A DNA stretch of 16,759 nucleotides from Comamonadaceae bacterium (GTDB lineage: Bacteria > Pseudomonadota > Gammaproteobacteria > Burkholderiales > Burkholderiaceae_C): assembly GCA_947464665.1 (NCBI GenBank), contig CANHXV010000025.1:1-16759 (forward strand), read 5' to 3'. Shown here piece after piece: positions 1 through 7,464 of this stretch. A program made the translations under genes and the position numbers. Under the pieces are notes generated by a model, which ran no database searches, was not told where the DNA came from, and saw only the letters and a program-made list of their open reading frames with translations. How positions within the stretch are numbered: the stretch's first letter is position 1; every line of letters starts with the position of its first letter.

Positions 1-2217
1 ATCTGAGCCCGCACCTTCGACGGCCAAAACTTTGCCCTCACCAAATTTGGTGTGAAACACTTTCATGGCCACTTTGATACCATGCGAAGGCTCCGATTTT
101 TGCACAGGTACTGGCGGGCTTTTGTAGGTTTCTGCCGAGCTCAAACTGCTGTGCCCCCATGCAGGCTTGGCCTGAAAAGCTTGGGCAGGAGAAGACCAAC
201 CGCCTCCTAGGCCCGTCGCAAAGCCGGGGTTCTTAGGGGTGATCCATTTCAAGCATTCTTCAGGCAACTCATCTAAAAAACGGCTCTTCAAGTTATAACG
301 CGTTTGGCCATGCAACATGCGCGTTTGCGAGTGACTCAGGTACAAACGTTTACGGGCACGCGTGATGGCCACATACATCAGGCGACGCTCTTCTTCCAAT
401 CCATCGTAGTCGTTCATCGAGTTTTCGTGAGGAAACAAACCTTCCTCCAAGCCCGATATAAAGACCGCGTCAAACTCCAAACCTTTGCTGGCATGCACCG
501 TCATGAGCTGAATGGCATCCTCACCTGCTTGCGCTTGATTGTCTCCCGCCTCCAAGGCGGCGTGAGTTAAAAAGGCAGCCAATGGCGACATCACTTCGCC
601 ATCTTCTGCATTCGGCGCCATCTCTGAGGCAGTGGCCTCAGCGTCTCGGCCAAAACCTTCTTGCGTGACAAAACTTTCTGCCGCATTGACCAACTCTTCT
701 AAGTTTTCAACGCGATCAGCACCTTCTTTTTCTGTTTTGTAATGTTCGACCAAGCCCGTTTTATCAAGCACCACTTCGATGATCTCGCGCAATGTCATGC
801 CTGGCGTTTGCTCGCGCATGACATCGATCATGGCCACAAAGCCTGCTAACTTGGCGCCAGCTTTTCCCGCTGTGGTGCTGACAGCATCGTGCAAAGAACA
901 ACCTAAACTTTTGGCAGCATCTTGCAATTGCTCCACACTGCGCGCGCCAATGCCTCTGGGTGGGAAATTCACGATGCGCAAAAAACTGGTGTCGTCATTG
1001 GCATTTTCCAAAATGCGCAAATAGGCTAACGCGTGTTTGATTTCAGCACGCTCAAAGAATCGCAGTCCGCCATACACTTTGTAAGGCACACCTGCATTGA
1101 ACAGGGCAGTTTCCATGACGCGGCTTTGCGCATTGCTACGGTAGAGCACGGCCACTTCCTTGCGAGTCAAACCATCGCCCTTCACCAATTGCCGAATCTC
1201 ATCAACCAACCATTGCGCTTCGGCAAAGTCACTGGTCGACTCATACACTCGCACCGGCTCACCAGCACCTTGGTCTGTGCGAAGGTTTTTTCCAAGTCTG
1301 TTTTTGTTATTGCCAATAAGGGCATTGGCCGAATCCAAAATGTTGCTGTAACTGCGGTAGTTTTGCTCTAACTTGATTTGGTGCTGTACACCAAATTCGC
1401 GGACAAAGTCGGCCATGTTGCCCACTCGCGCGCCGCGAAATGCGTAAATACTTTGGTCGTCGTCACCCACTGCCAACACCGCACTCCCATGCTCTGCGGG
1501 CAAGCCTGCAATCATTTTGATCCAAGCGTATTGCAGCTTGTTGGTATCTTGAAACTCGTCGATCAGTACATGCTTGAATCGCGAGCGGTAATGCAATCTG
1601 ATGGGGTCGTTGTCACGCAGCAGTTCATACGATCGCAACATCAACTCACCAAAGTCCACCACCCCTTCGCGCTGGCACTGGTCTTCGTAGAGTTGATAGA
1701 TGTCTACTTTGCGGCGAGTTTCATCGTCGCGGACATCCACGTCTTTGGGGCGCATCCCATCCTCTTTACAACCTGCAATGAACCACTGTAATTGCTTGGG
1801 CGGAAAGCGCTCATCGTCGACATGGTACTGCTTGCACAAACGCTTGATGGCCGACAACTGATCTTGTGTGTCCAAAATTTGAAACGTTTGCGGCAGGTTG
1901 GCCATTTTGTAGTGAGCCCGCAAAAATCGGTTGCACAGGCCATGAAAGGTACCAATCCACATCCCCCTTACATTGACTGGCAACATGGCCTGCAGCCTCA
2001 GCATCATCTCTTTGGCGGCCTTGTTGGTAAAGGTTACGGCCAAAACACCGCCAGAACCCACCTGTGAAGTCTGTAATAACCACGCAATCCGGGTGGTTAA
2101 GACGCGTGTTTTACCCGATCCGGCACCTGCCAAAATAAGCGCAGAGTCTGGGGGGAGCGTCACGGCCCGCAATTGCTCTGGGTTCAGGTTGCTCAAAAGG
2201 GGCGTTTGGTCATGCAT
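1..2217 (-). CDS. uvrD: UvrD-type superfamily 1 DNA helicase (3' end cut by window edge)
   Basis: An ATP-dependent 3'-5' DNA helicase of the UvrD/PcrA/Rep family, which in UvrD acts in nucleotide excision and mismatch repair. The minus-strand frame is open from an ATG at 2217 to the window edge (739 codons). Seen in order: Q-motif region NPEQ (13-15), Walker A AGAGSGKT (30-37), motif Ia VTFTNKAA (about 61-68), TFHG (90-93), Walker B DEFQDT (220-225), DDQSIYAFRG, QNYRS, VHASKGLEFD and VAITRAR. The last residues visible, KFGEGKVLAVEG, match the C-terminal Tudor-like segment of UvrD, so probably only about 20-40 residues are missing. Family membership is certain. The choice of UvrD over Rep or PcrA rests on the C-terminal segment and overall length. 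The gene is divergent from guaC. A run of five G directly abuts the start codon, too close for a normal ribosome binding site. Confidence 0.9.
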   Translation of the reverse strand, partial: MHDQTPLLSNLNPEQLRAVTLPPDSALILAGAGSGKTRVLTTRIAWLLQTSQVGSGGVLAVTFTNKAAKEMMLRLQAMLPVNVRGMWIGTFHGLCNRFLRAHYKMANLPQTFQILDTQDQLSAIKRLCKQYHVDDERFPPKQLQWFIAGCKEDGMRPKDVDVRDDETRRKVDIYQLYEDQCQREGVVDFGELMLRSYELLRDNDPIRLHYRSRFKHVLIDEFQDTNKLQYAWIKMIAGLPAEHGSAVLAVGDDDQSIYAFRGARVGNMADFVREFGVQHQIKLEQNYRSYSNILDSANALIGNNKNRLGKNLRTDQGAGEPVRVYESTSDFAEAQWLVDEIRQLVKGDGLTRKEVAVLYRSNAQSRVMETALFNAGVPYKVYGGLRFFERAEIKHALAYLRILENANDDTSFLRIVNFPPRGIGARSVEQLQDAAKSLGCSLHDAVSTTAGKAGAKLAGFVAMIDVMREQTPGMTLREIIEVVLDKTGLVEHYKTEKEGADRVENLEELVNAAESFVTQEGFGRDAEATASEMAPNAEDGEVMSPLAAFLTHAALEAGDNQAQAGEDAIQLMTVHASKGLEFDAVFISGLEEGLFPHENSMNDYDGLEEERRLMYVAITRARKRLYLSHSQTRMLHGQTRYNLKSRFLDELPEECLKWITPKNPGFATGLGGGWSSPAQAFQAKPAWGHSSLSSAETYKSPPVPVQKSEPSHGIKVAMKVFHTKFGEGKVLAVEGAGSD

Positions 2218-2223
2218 CCCCCA

Positions 2224-2229
2224 ATTGTA
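2224..2229 (-). promoter_or_regulatory. Possible -10 element of the uvrD promoter
   Basis: On the minus strand the hexamer TACAAT is followed by TGGGGG and then the ATG of the helicase. With normal spacing, transcription would start on or next to the A of the start codon. No good -35 hexamer is visible 16-18 bases upstream, so this is a weak call. Confidence 0.3.
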
Positions 2230-2249
2230 GAAACTCCTGACGCCTTCTT

Positions 2250-2278
2250 TTGAAATTGCAAAACAAAACGGGTAGAAT
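2250..2278 (+). promoter_or_regulatory. Sigma-70 promoter of guaC
   Basis: The -35 hexamer TTGAAA (2250-2255) and the -10 hexamer TAGAAT (2273-2278) are separated by exactly 17 bases, mostly A-rich. This predicts a transcription start near A2284, about 112 bases before the guaC ATG. It is the best-formed promoter in the window. Confidence 0.7.
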
Positions 2279-2283
2279 CAGCC

Positions 2284-2317
2284 ACCGGGCCCAAGATTCT
2301 TGCGCCCGGTTTTTTTT
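2284..2317 (+). terminator. Intrinsic-terminator-like hairpin in the guaC leader (candidate attenuator)
   Basis: The arms ACCGGGC (2284-2290) and GCCCGGT (2304-2310) pair perfectly. Inside them CAAGA (2292-2296) pairs with TCTTG (2298-2302) around a single T, with one C-C mismatch between the two helices. Eight T follow (2310-2317, the first being the end of the stem). No gene ends here on the plus strand, because the flanking genes are divergent, so the hairpin lies in the 5' leader of guaC, starting at about +1. On the minus strand there is no U-tract. It could be an attenuator, a tiny terminated RNA, or a 5' stabilising stem-loop. Confidence 0.65.
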
Positions 2318-2395
2318 GCCCAAAAAAGGCAATCTAAAACCGGCCAAGCCAAGCGCTCATTCGTTCTTTCAACGATCCTTTTGGAGCTTGGTTAA

Positions 2396-3373
2396 ATGGA
2401 AATTTTTGATTACGACAATATCTTGTTGCTTCCCCGCAAATGTCGCGTGGAAAGCCGTTCTGAATGCGATGCCGGCGTAGAGCTGGGTGGCCGCAAATTC
2501 CGTCTTCCAGTGGTTCCGGCCAATATGAAGACGGTCGTGAATGAAAAGATCTGCACCTGGATGGCCCAAAACGGCTACTTCTATGTCATGCACCGTTTCG
2601 ACCTCGACAACGTCAAATTTGTTCGGGACATGCATGCCAAAGGTCTCTTCGCCTCTATTTCTTTGGGCGTCAAAGGGCCCGATTACGACACCGTGAGCCA
2701 ATTGGTGGCAGAAGGCCTGACGCCCGAGTACATCACCATCGACATTGCGCATGGTCATGCCGACAGTGTTCAGAAGATGATTCACACTCTCAAAGAAAAG
2801 CTACCCAAATCTTTTGTCATTGCTGGCAACGTGGGTACACCCGAGGCCATCATCGATTTGGAAAATTGGGGCGCCGATGCCACCAAAGTGGGTATTGGTC
2901 CTGGCAAGGTTTGCATCACCAAGCTCAAAACGGGCTTTGGCACAGGTGGCTGGCAGTTATCAGCCCTCAAATGGTGTGCGCGCGTGGCCACCAAGCCCAT
3001 CATTGCCGATGGCGGTATCCGTGAGCATGGCGACATTGCCAAAAGCATTCGCTTTGGTGCCACCATGATCATGATTGGTTCGATGTTGGCTGGCCACGAA
3101 GAGTCCCCTGGCGCCACGGTTGAGGTAGACGGCAAACTCTTCAAAGAGTACTACGGCTCGGCTTCTGACTTCAATAAAGGCGAATACAAGCACGTTGAAG
3201 GCAAGCGCATTTTGGAGCCTATCAAAGGCAACTTGGCCAACACCCTGATTGAGATGGAACAAGACACACAAAGCTCCATCAGCTACTCTGGGGGCACCAA
3301 ACTCATGGACATTCGCAAGGTCAACTATGTCATTTTGGGCGGCGACAACGCAGGTGAACACCTGTTGATGTAA
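2396..3373 (+). CDS. guaC: GMP reductase, Bacillus-type
   Basis: Converts GMP to IMP and ammonia using NADPH, letting the cell rebalance guanine and adenine nucleotides; cytoplasmic. The 325 residues form one IMPDH/GMPR TIM barrel with no CBS insert. The catalytic-loop motif GIGPGKVCITK (167-176 region) carries Cys173, followed by TGFGTGGWQL, which is typical of the roughly 326-residue GMP reductase seen in Bacillus and differs from the SVCTTR loop of the 347-residue E. coli GuaC. IIADGGIR (202-209), GATMIMIGS and EYYGSAS match the phosphate-binding and flap regions. The ATG is preceded by GGAG 9 bases upstream and the N-terminus fits the family, so the start is well supported. The gene stands alone between uvrD (divergent) and the transporter operon. 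No clear terminator was found after its stop codon. Confidence 0.95.
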   Translation: MEIFDYDNILLLPRKCRVESRSECDAGVELGGRKFRLPVVPANMKTVVNEKICTWMAQNGYFYVMHRFDLDNVKFVRDMHAKGLFASISLGVKGPDYDTVSQLVAEGLTPEYITIDIAHGHADSVQKMIHTLKEKLPKSFVIAGNVGTPEAIIDLENWGADATKVGIGPGKVCITKLKTGFGTGGWQLSALKWCARVATKPIIADGGIREHGDIAKSIRFGATMIMIGSMLAGHEESPGATVEVDGKLFKEYYGSASDFNKGEYKHVEGKRILEPIKGNLANTLIEMEQDTQSSISYSGGTKLMDIRKVNYVILGGDNAGEHLLM

Positions 3374-3440
3374 TTTTTTCAGCTGGTCTGCAGGTCAACG
3401 CGTAATAAGCGCATGGATTAGTACTTTCCCTAGGGCTATA

Positions 3441-3461
3441 GACAGCTAAATGACAGTTAAA
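3441..3461 (+). repeat. Tandem direct repeat with 11-base period upstream of tctC
   Basis: GACAGCTAAA (3441-3450) and GACAGTTAAA (3452-3461) differ at one base and are spaced one helical turn apart. Direct repeats with this period are typical of OmpR-type response-regulator sites, and tct operons are often controlled by a TctD/TctE two-component system. No such regulator is in the window. Functional assignment is inference. Confidence 0.4.
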
Positions 3462-3466
3462 CAGAG

Positions 3467-3480
3467 GATGATCGGTCATC
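3467..3480. promoter_or_regulatory. Small inverted repeat upstream of tctC
   Basis: GATGA (3467-3471) and TCATC (3476-3480) form a perfect inverted repeat around TCGG, between the direct repeat and the ribosome binding site of tctC. It could be an operator half-site pair or a small leader hairpin. Short palindromes like this also occur by chance. Confidence 0.25.
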
Positions 3481-3504
3481 GATTTTGCACTCAAGGGAGA
3501 CACC

Positions 3505-4464
3505 ATGCGTCGTGATCACTTCATCAAATCCGTTTTGGCCTTGGCAGCAGGTTCTAGCCTGTCACTGCACTCATTGGCAGCCGCCAATATCAAAATGATG
3601 ATTCCAGCCAACCCTGGTGGCGGGTGGGACACCACGGGCCGTGCTTTGGGCAAAGCCCTGCAAGACTCAGGCGCGGCCAGTTCGGTCACTTACGAAAACA
3701 AGGGCGGCGCAGCGGGCATCATTGGCTTGGCCCAATACGCCAACGCCACCAAAGGCGATGGCAATTCTTTGATGGTCATGGGTGCTGTCATGTTAGGCGG
3801 CATCATCACTGGCAAACCGCCTGTGAGCCTTGATAAGGTCACTCCCATTGCTCGTTTAACCAGCGAGTACAACGTGTTTGTGGTGCCAGCCAATTCACCC
3901 CTCAAAACCATGAAGGACGTGGTTGAGCAGTTGAAAAAAGACCCAGGCAGCGTCAAGTGGGGCGGCGGTTCACGCGGTTCTACAGAGCACATTGCTGCGG
4001 CCATGTTGGCGCGCGAAGTGGGAGTCGATGCAGCCAAAATCAACTACGTACCATTCCGTGGCGGTGGTGAAGCTGTCGCAGCCATTTTGGGCGGCAACGT
4101 CACTGTGGGCGGCAGTGGTTACAGCGAATTTCAGCAGTACATTGAAACGGGCAAGATGCGCCCAATCGCAGTCACATCCGCCAAGCGTTTGAAGGGCATC
4201 AACATTCCCACCATGATCGAGCAAGGTTACAACGTCGACATTGGCAACTGGCGCGGTGTTTATGCACCTGCTGGCCTATCAGCCGCTCAGCGCAAAGACC
4301 TGACCGACATGGTTCTCAAAGCCACCAAATCAAAATCTTGGGCTGAATCTTTGGAAAAGAACAACTGGACACCCGCCTGGATGGCCAATCCAGCCTTTGA
4401 CGATTTCGTAGACAGTGAATTTGCAAGCTTGCGCGCCACCATGGTCAAGGCCGGCATGATTTGA
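3505..4464 (+). CDS. tctC: Bug-family periplasmic substrate-binding protein of a tripartite tricarboxylate transporter
   Basis: The solute receptor of a TctABC uptake system: it binds a carboxylate in the periplasm and delivers it to the TctAB membrane complex. The 319 residues begin with an export signal (about 1-27) carrying an N-terminal RRDHFIK, which may be a twin-arginine signal, with likely cleavage after the LAA run. The mature start IKMMIPANPGGGWDTTGR is the hallmark Bug sequence. GGAAGIIG, the GGGSRGSTEH region and the VPFRGGGEAVAAILGG region fit the family. AGGGAG sits a suitable distance before the ATG. tctB and tctA follow on the same strand, separated by a hairpin terminator. 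The substrate cannot be told from sequence; citrate, other carboxylates and aromatic acids are all known in the family. Confidence 0.93.
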   Translation: MRRDHFIKSVLALAAGSSLSLHSLAAANIKMMIPANPGGGWDTTGRALGKALQDSGAASSVTYENKGGAAGIIGLAQYANATKGDGNSLMVMGAVMLGGIITGKPPVSLDKVTPIARLTSEYNVFVVPANSPLKTMKDVVEQLKKDPGSVKWGGGSRGSTEHIAAAMLAREVGVDAAKINYVPFRGGGEAVAAILGGNVTVGGSGYSEFQQYIETGKMRPIAVTSAKRLKGINIPTMIEQGYNVDIGNWRGVYAPAGLSAAQRKDLTDMVLKATKSKSWAESLEKNNWTPAWMANPAFDDFVDSEFASLRATMVKAGMI

Positions 4465-4516
4465 TCGTTCACCGTTGGTAAATCAAGGCTGATGAATTTC
4501 TTTCAGCAGCCTCTTT

Positions 4517-4545
4517 TTCTGGGTCCTGAGGGACCCAGAATTTTT
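4517..4545 (+). terminator. Intrinsic terminator between tctC and tctB
   Basis: A perfect 10-base stem TTCTGGGTCC (4517-4526) and GGACCCAGAA (4531-4540) closes a TGAG loop and is followed by TTTTT (4541-4545). It lies between the receptor and membrane-subunit genes. Partial read-through would give more receptor than permease, a common pattern for binding-protein-dependent transporters. Confidence 0.8.
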
Positions 4546-4562
4546 GACACAAAGGACCTTGC

Positions 4563-5075
4563 ATGTCGCAGCCTCAATCCCCCTCCCCTACACAAATTGG
4601 CATTGGCCTTTCTGGCTTGGTTCTGTCTTTGCTCATGATGTGGGGCGCCACCAGCATCTCGTCTGAAGCGGGCTATGCAGGTGTTGGACCAAATTTTTTA
4701 CCTTGGGTGGTGGCATTTTTTTTGGCGGCTTGCTCTGTATGGTTAATTTGGGAGTCCCTGACAGGCGGCTATCGCAACATGCCTGAGGCCAGTGGCGCAG
4801 AGAAAGCCGATTGGCAGGCATTTGCATGGGTTTCGGCTGGCATCTTGGCCAACGCGGCACTGATCAATGTGGCGGGGTTCGTCATGAGTTGCGCCATCTG
4901 TTTTGTTTTGGCTGTCAGAGGGCTCCGAGTATCACAAGGCGACCCCGCTGGCAATCTGTCACAAACACTCAAAGATTGCGTGTTGGGCTTCCTCATTGCA
5001 GCGCCTGTGTTTTGGTTGTTCACCATGTTCTTGGCCATCAATTTGCCCAACTTAACCGGCACCCCTTGGCTTTAA
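4563..5075 (+). CDS. tctB: Tripartite tricarboxylate transporter small membrane subunit TctB
   Basis: The small inner-membrane subunit that partners TctA. It has 170 residues with four predicted membrane segments, at about 12-31, 44-66, 87-118 (a long or double stretch) and 139-162, and a short hydrophilic loop near 67-85. The sequence GVGPNFLPWVV (41-51) resembles the conserved G-P-x-x-x-P feature of TctB. This family is poorly conserved, so position between tctC and tctA is strong support. The start ATG has AAAGGA 6 bases upstream, just after the intergenic terminator. tctA begins 20 bases beyond its stop, so the two are surely cotranscribed. Confidence 0.9.
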   Translation: MSQPQSPSPTQIGIGLSGLVLSLLMMWGATSISSEAGYAGVGPNFLPWVVAFFLAACSVWLIWESLTGGYRNMPEASGAEKADWQAFAWVSAGILANAALINVAGFVMSCAICFVLAVRGLRVSQGDPAGNLSQTLKDCVLGFLIAAPVFWLFTMFLAINLPNLTGTPWL

Positions 5076-5095
5076 GCCCAAGTTGAAAGCGACAC

Positions 5096-6595
5096 ATGTT
5101 AGACACCTGGAACAATCTGCTCTCTGGTTTTGCAACTGCCGGAACCCCTATTAACTTAATCTGGGCCTTTGTAGGCTGCGCCTTAGGCACAGCCATTGGG
5201 GTGCTACCGGGCTTAGGCCCAGCTGTCACAGTGGCCATGCTCTTGCCCATTACGGCGCAAGTCGAGCCCACCGCTTCCATGATTTTTTTCGCGGGCATTT
5301 ATTACGGTGCCATGTATGGTGGCTCGACCACTTCCATTTTGCTCAACACACCGGGCGAAACAGGTACCATGGTCACAGCGCTTGAAGGTTTCAAGATGGC
5401 CAAGAGCGGTCGCGCCGGATCGGCCTTGGCCACTGCGGCCATTGGCTCATTTGTAGCAGGCACTTTGGCCACCATTTTGGTCACCTTGTTTGCGCCGGTG
5501 GTGGCTGAATTTGCAGTGAAGTTGGGCCCTCCTGAGTATTTCTGCATGATGCTGTTGGCCTTCATCACCGTCAGTGCTGTGTTGGGTCAAAGCACCGTGC
5601 GAGGACTTTCTGCATTGTTCATTGGCTTGGCATTGGGCTTGGTGGGCATGGACCAAATATCAGGTCAAGTTCGTTACACAGGCAATATTCCCGAGTTCAT
5701 GGACGGCATTGAAACAGTGCTTATTGCGGTGGGTCTGTTTGCAGTCTCCGAAGTCATGTACAACGCGCTTTACGAAGGTAAAAGCAGCGCCGACATGAAT
5801 CGCCTCACCAAGGCCCAAATGACGCCTTTAGAGTGGCGCAGATCTTGGCCCGCATGGCTCCGCGGCACAGCCATTGGTTTTCCCTTTGGCACCATTCCTG
5901 CTGGTGGCTCAGAGATTCCAACTTTTTTAAGTTATGCCACCGAGAAAAAGCTCTCCAAGCACCAAGAAGAGTTTGGCACAACGGGTGCCATTGAGGGCGT
6001 AGCTGGCCCTGAAGCAGCCAACAACGCGGCCGTCACTGCCACTTTGGTACCTTTGTTAACGCTTGGCATTCCAACTTCTGTGACAGCTGCCATTTTGTTA
6101 TCGGCACTGCAAAACTACGGCATTCAGGCAGGTCCACAGTTGTTCCAAAACTCTTCCACTTTGGTGTGGGCCTTGATTGCATCACTCTACATTGGCAATG
6201 TGATGTTACTGGTGCTCAATTTGCCGCTGGTGGGTTTGTGGGTCAAACTGCTGCAAATTCCAAAACCTCAACTTTATGCAGGCATTTTGATTTTTGCCAC
6301 GGTCGGTGTGTATGGCATGCGCCAAAGCAGCTTCGACTTGTTCATCATGTATGGTTTTGGCCTTCTAGGAACGCTCATGCGTCGCTACGATTTTCCCGTA
6401 GCACCGGTCATTGTGGGCATGATCTTAGGGCCATTGGCAGAAGCTCAAATGCGCAACGCGCTGTCCATTGGTGAAGGTCACTGGCGTGTCTTCTGGGATC
6501 GACCTATGTCTTTGACACTGCTCAGCATTGTTGCCGTCTGCTTGCTGCTGCCACCCATTTGGTCGATATGGCAGCGCCGCAAATCAAAGGTCTAA
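5096..6595 (+). CDS. tctA: Tripartite tricarboxylate transporter large membrane subunit TctA
   Basis: The main transmembrane channel subunit of the Tct carboxylate uptake system. It has 499 residues, the normal length, with about 11-12 hydrophobic segments. The first conserved signature GVLPGLGPA is at 35-43, followed by GAMYGGSTTSILLNTPGE (71-88). The second half repeats the theme with GTIPAGGSEIPTFLSY and AGPEAANNAAVTA, and ends with LGIPTSVTAAILL. The ribosome binding site is poor (GAAAG), consistent with translation coupled to tctB. The gene ends 12 bases inside the convergent hydrolase gene, and its terminator lies within that gene. No substrate can be assigned from sequence. Confidence 0.95.
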   Translation: MLDTWNNLLSGFATAGTPINLIWAFVGCALGTAIGVLPGLGPAVTVAMLLPITAQVEPTASMIFFAGIYYGAMYGGSTTSILLNTPGETGTMVTALEGFKMAKSGRAGSALATAAIGSFVAGTLATILVTLFAPVVAEFAVKLGPPEYFCMMLLAFITVSAVLGQSTVRGLSALFIGLALGLVGMDQISGQVRYTGNIPEFMDGIETVLIAVGLFAVSEVMYNALYEGKSSADMNRLTKAQMTPLEWRRSWPAWLRGTAIGFPFGTIPAGGSEIPTFLSYATEKKLSKHQEEFGTTGAIEGVAGPEAANNAAVTATLVPLLTLGIPTSVTAAILLSALQNYGIQAGPQLFQNSSTLVWALIASLYIGNVMLLVLNLPLVGLWVKLLQIPKPQLYAGILIFATVGVYGMRQSSFDLFIMYGFGLLGTLMRRYDFPVAPVIVGMILGPLAEAQMRNALSIGEGHWRVFWDRPMSLTLLSIVAVCLLLPPIWSIWQRRKSKV

Positions 6596-7450
6596 CAAGG
6601 CTTTCATCAAGGCACTCAATCGAGTGCCTTTTTTGGTGAGATCGGTCACGATGCTGAAGTGATTGAGCCCTGCCAATTCTTCACAAACAGGAACCGTTCG
6701 CGGGCCCCATGTTTGATGAATCAAACGGTTGTGGCGCAAAAATTCTGGACTTTCATCAGCACCTGCCACAGTGTACAAAACTCCTTTTTTGGGTCGGGGC
6801 CACAATGCTGGGCTGGCCATGCGAGCGTGCTTGGCTGTGAGCTTCAAAGAATCTTGCAGAAACGGGGTTTTTCGCAACGGCGTGAGATCGTACAAACCAG
6901 AAATGGACAGCGCCTTTTGTATCCAGTGTGCAGGCAAGCTGGTATCGACACTGTGCCAATCGCAAGCCAACAGCATCGCGGCCAGATGTCCACCGGCTGA
7001 ATGTCCAGCCACAGTCACATTCTTCGGGTTACCGCCATAGTGCGCAATGTTGTGCCAAGTCCACGCCATGGCCTTGACCATCTGATGCGCGATGTACGGT
7101 ATGGTCACAGGCAATTCTGCTGTGCCAGGACACAAAGCATAGTTCACCACCACCACACAAGCGCCCATGTCATGCAAGGGTGACGCTACAAAAGAGTGAT
7201 CTGCCTTGTCAAGGCTGCGCCAATAGCCGCCATGAATAAAAACCACCACAGGCGCATTGGGCTTGCTGGCTGGAAAGATGTCCAAGCTTTCATTGGGGCC
7301 ATCACCATAGGCAATGTCGAGCGTGCATTTCAAGGAGGCACGCGCATCTGCAGATGTTTGAGCCCAATGAGCAAAATGTTTGGCATGGTCTGGCACCAAT
7401 GTCCGGTTGTTGTACATGCTGTCGAACCAAGCGGAGTTTTGAGTATTCAT
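6584..7450 (-). CDS. Alpha/beta hydrolase (arylformamidase/esterase-like)
   Basis: A cytoplasmic serine hydrolase; no signal peptide is seen. Numbered from the second Met, HGGYW (73-77) is the oxyanion-hole motif, GHSAGG (149-154) contains nucleophile Ser151, and Asp232 (in AGADE) and His264 (in LNHFS) complete a catalytic triad. The HGGYW motif plus overall design resemble kynurenine formamidase-like and BD-FAE-type hydrolases, but the true substrate is unknown and no kynurenine genes are nearby. Two in-frame ATGs are possible (7456 and 7450). AAAGGA at 7459-7464 is only 2 bases from the first and 8 from the second, so 7450 (288 residues) is preferred. The gene lies directly after the TonB-dependent receptor, and its ribosome binding site overlaps the receptor stop, so they are probably one operon. 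Its 3' end overlaps tctA by 12 bases, convergently. Confidence 0.88.
   Translation of the reverse strand: MNTQNSAWFDSMYNNRTLVPDHAKHFAHWAQTSADARASLKCTLDIAYGDGPNESLDIFPASKPNAPVVVFIHGGYWRSLDKADHSFVASPLHDMGACVVVVNYALCPGTAELPVTIPYIAHQMVKAMAWTWHNIAHYGGNPKNVTVAGHSAGGHLAAMLLACDWHSVDTSLPAHWIQKALSISGLYDLTPLRKTPFLQDSLKLTAKHARMASPALWPRPKKGVLYTVAGADESPEFLRHNRLIHQTWGPRTVPVCEELAGLNHFSIVTDLTKKGTRLSALMKALLDL
6609..6634 (+). terminator. Intrinsic terminator of the tct operon, inside the hydrolase coding end
   Basis: AAGGCACTC (6609-6617) and GAGTGCCTT (6622-6630) form a perfect 9-base stem with an AATC loop, and the T run continues to 6634 (six T in all). It starts 14 bases after the tctA stop codon. The same bases encode residues near the C-terminus of the convergent hydrolase. 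On the minus strand the hairpin has no U-tract and would not terminate that transcript. Confidence 0.78.
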
Positions 7451-7458
7451 GAACATCG

Positions 7459-7464
7459 TCCTTT
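7459..7464 (-). promoter_or_regulatory. Ribosome binding site deciding the hydrolase start
   Basis: AAAGGA on the minus strand shares bases with the TAA stop codon (7463-7465) of the upstream receptor gene. Its 8-base distance to the ATG at 7450 favours that start over the ATG at 7456. Confidence 0.6.

Noticed and set aside
1..2217. Plus-strand frames opposite the helicase gene, up to 137 codons
   Set aside because: The minus strand encodes all the helicase motifs without interruption, so the plus-strand frames are shadows.
2369..3361. Minus-strand frames of 138, 120 and 133 codons opposite guaC
   Set aside because: guaC is conserved over its full length on the plus strand; these are mirror frames.
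3374..3420. Terminator after guaC
   Set aside because: A T run follows the stop codon but no GC-rich stem precedes it; the CAGCTG and CTGCAG sites are not arranged as a terminator hairpin.
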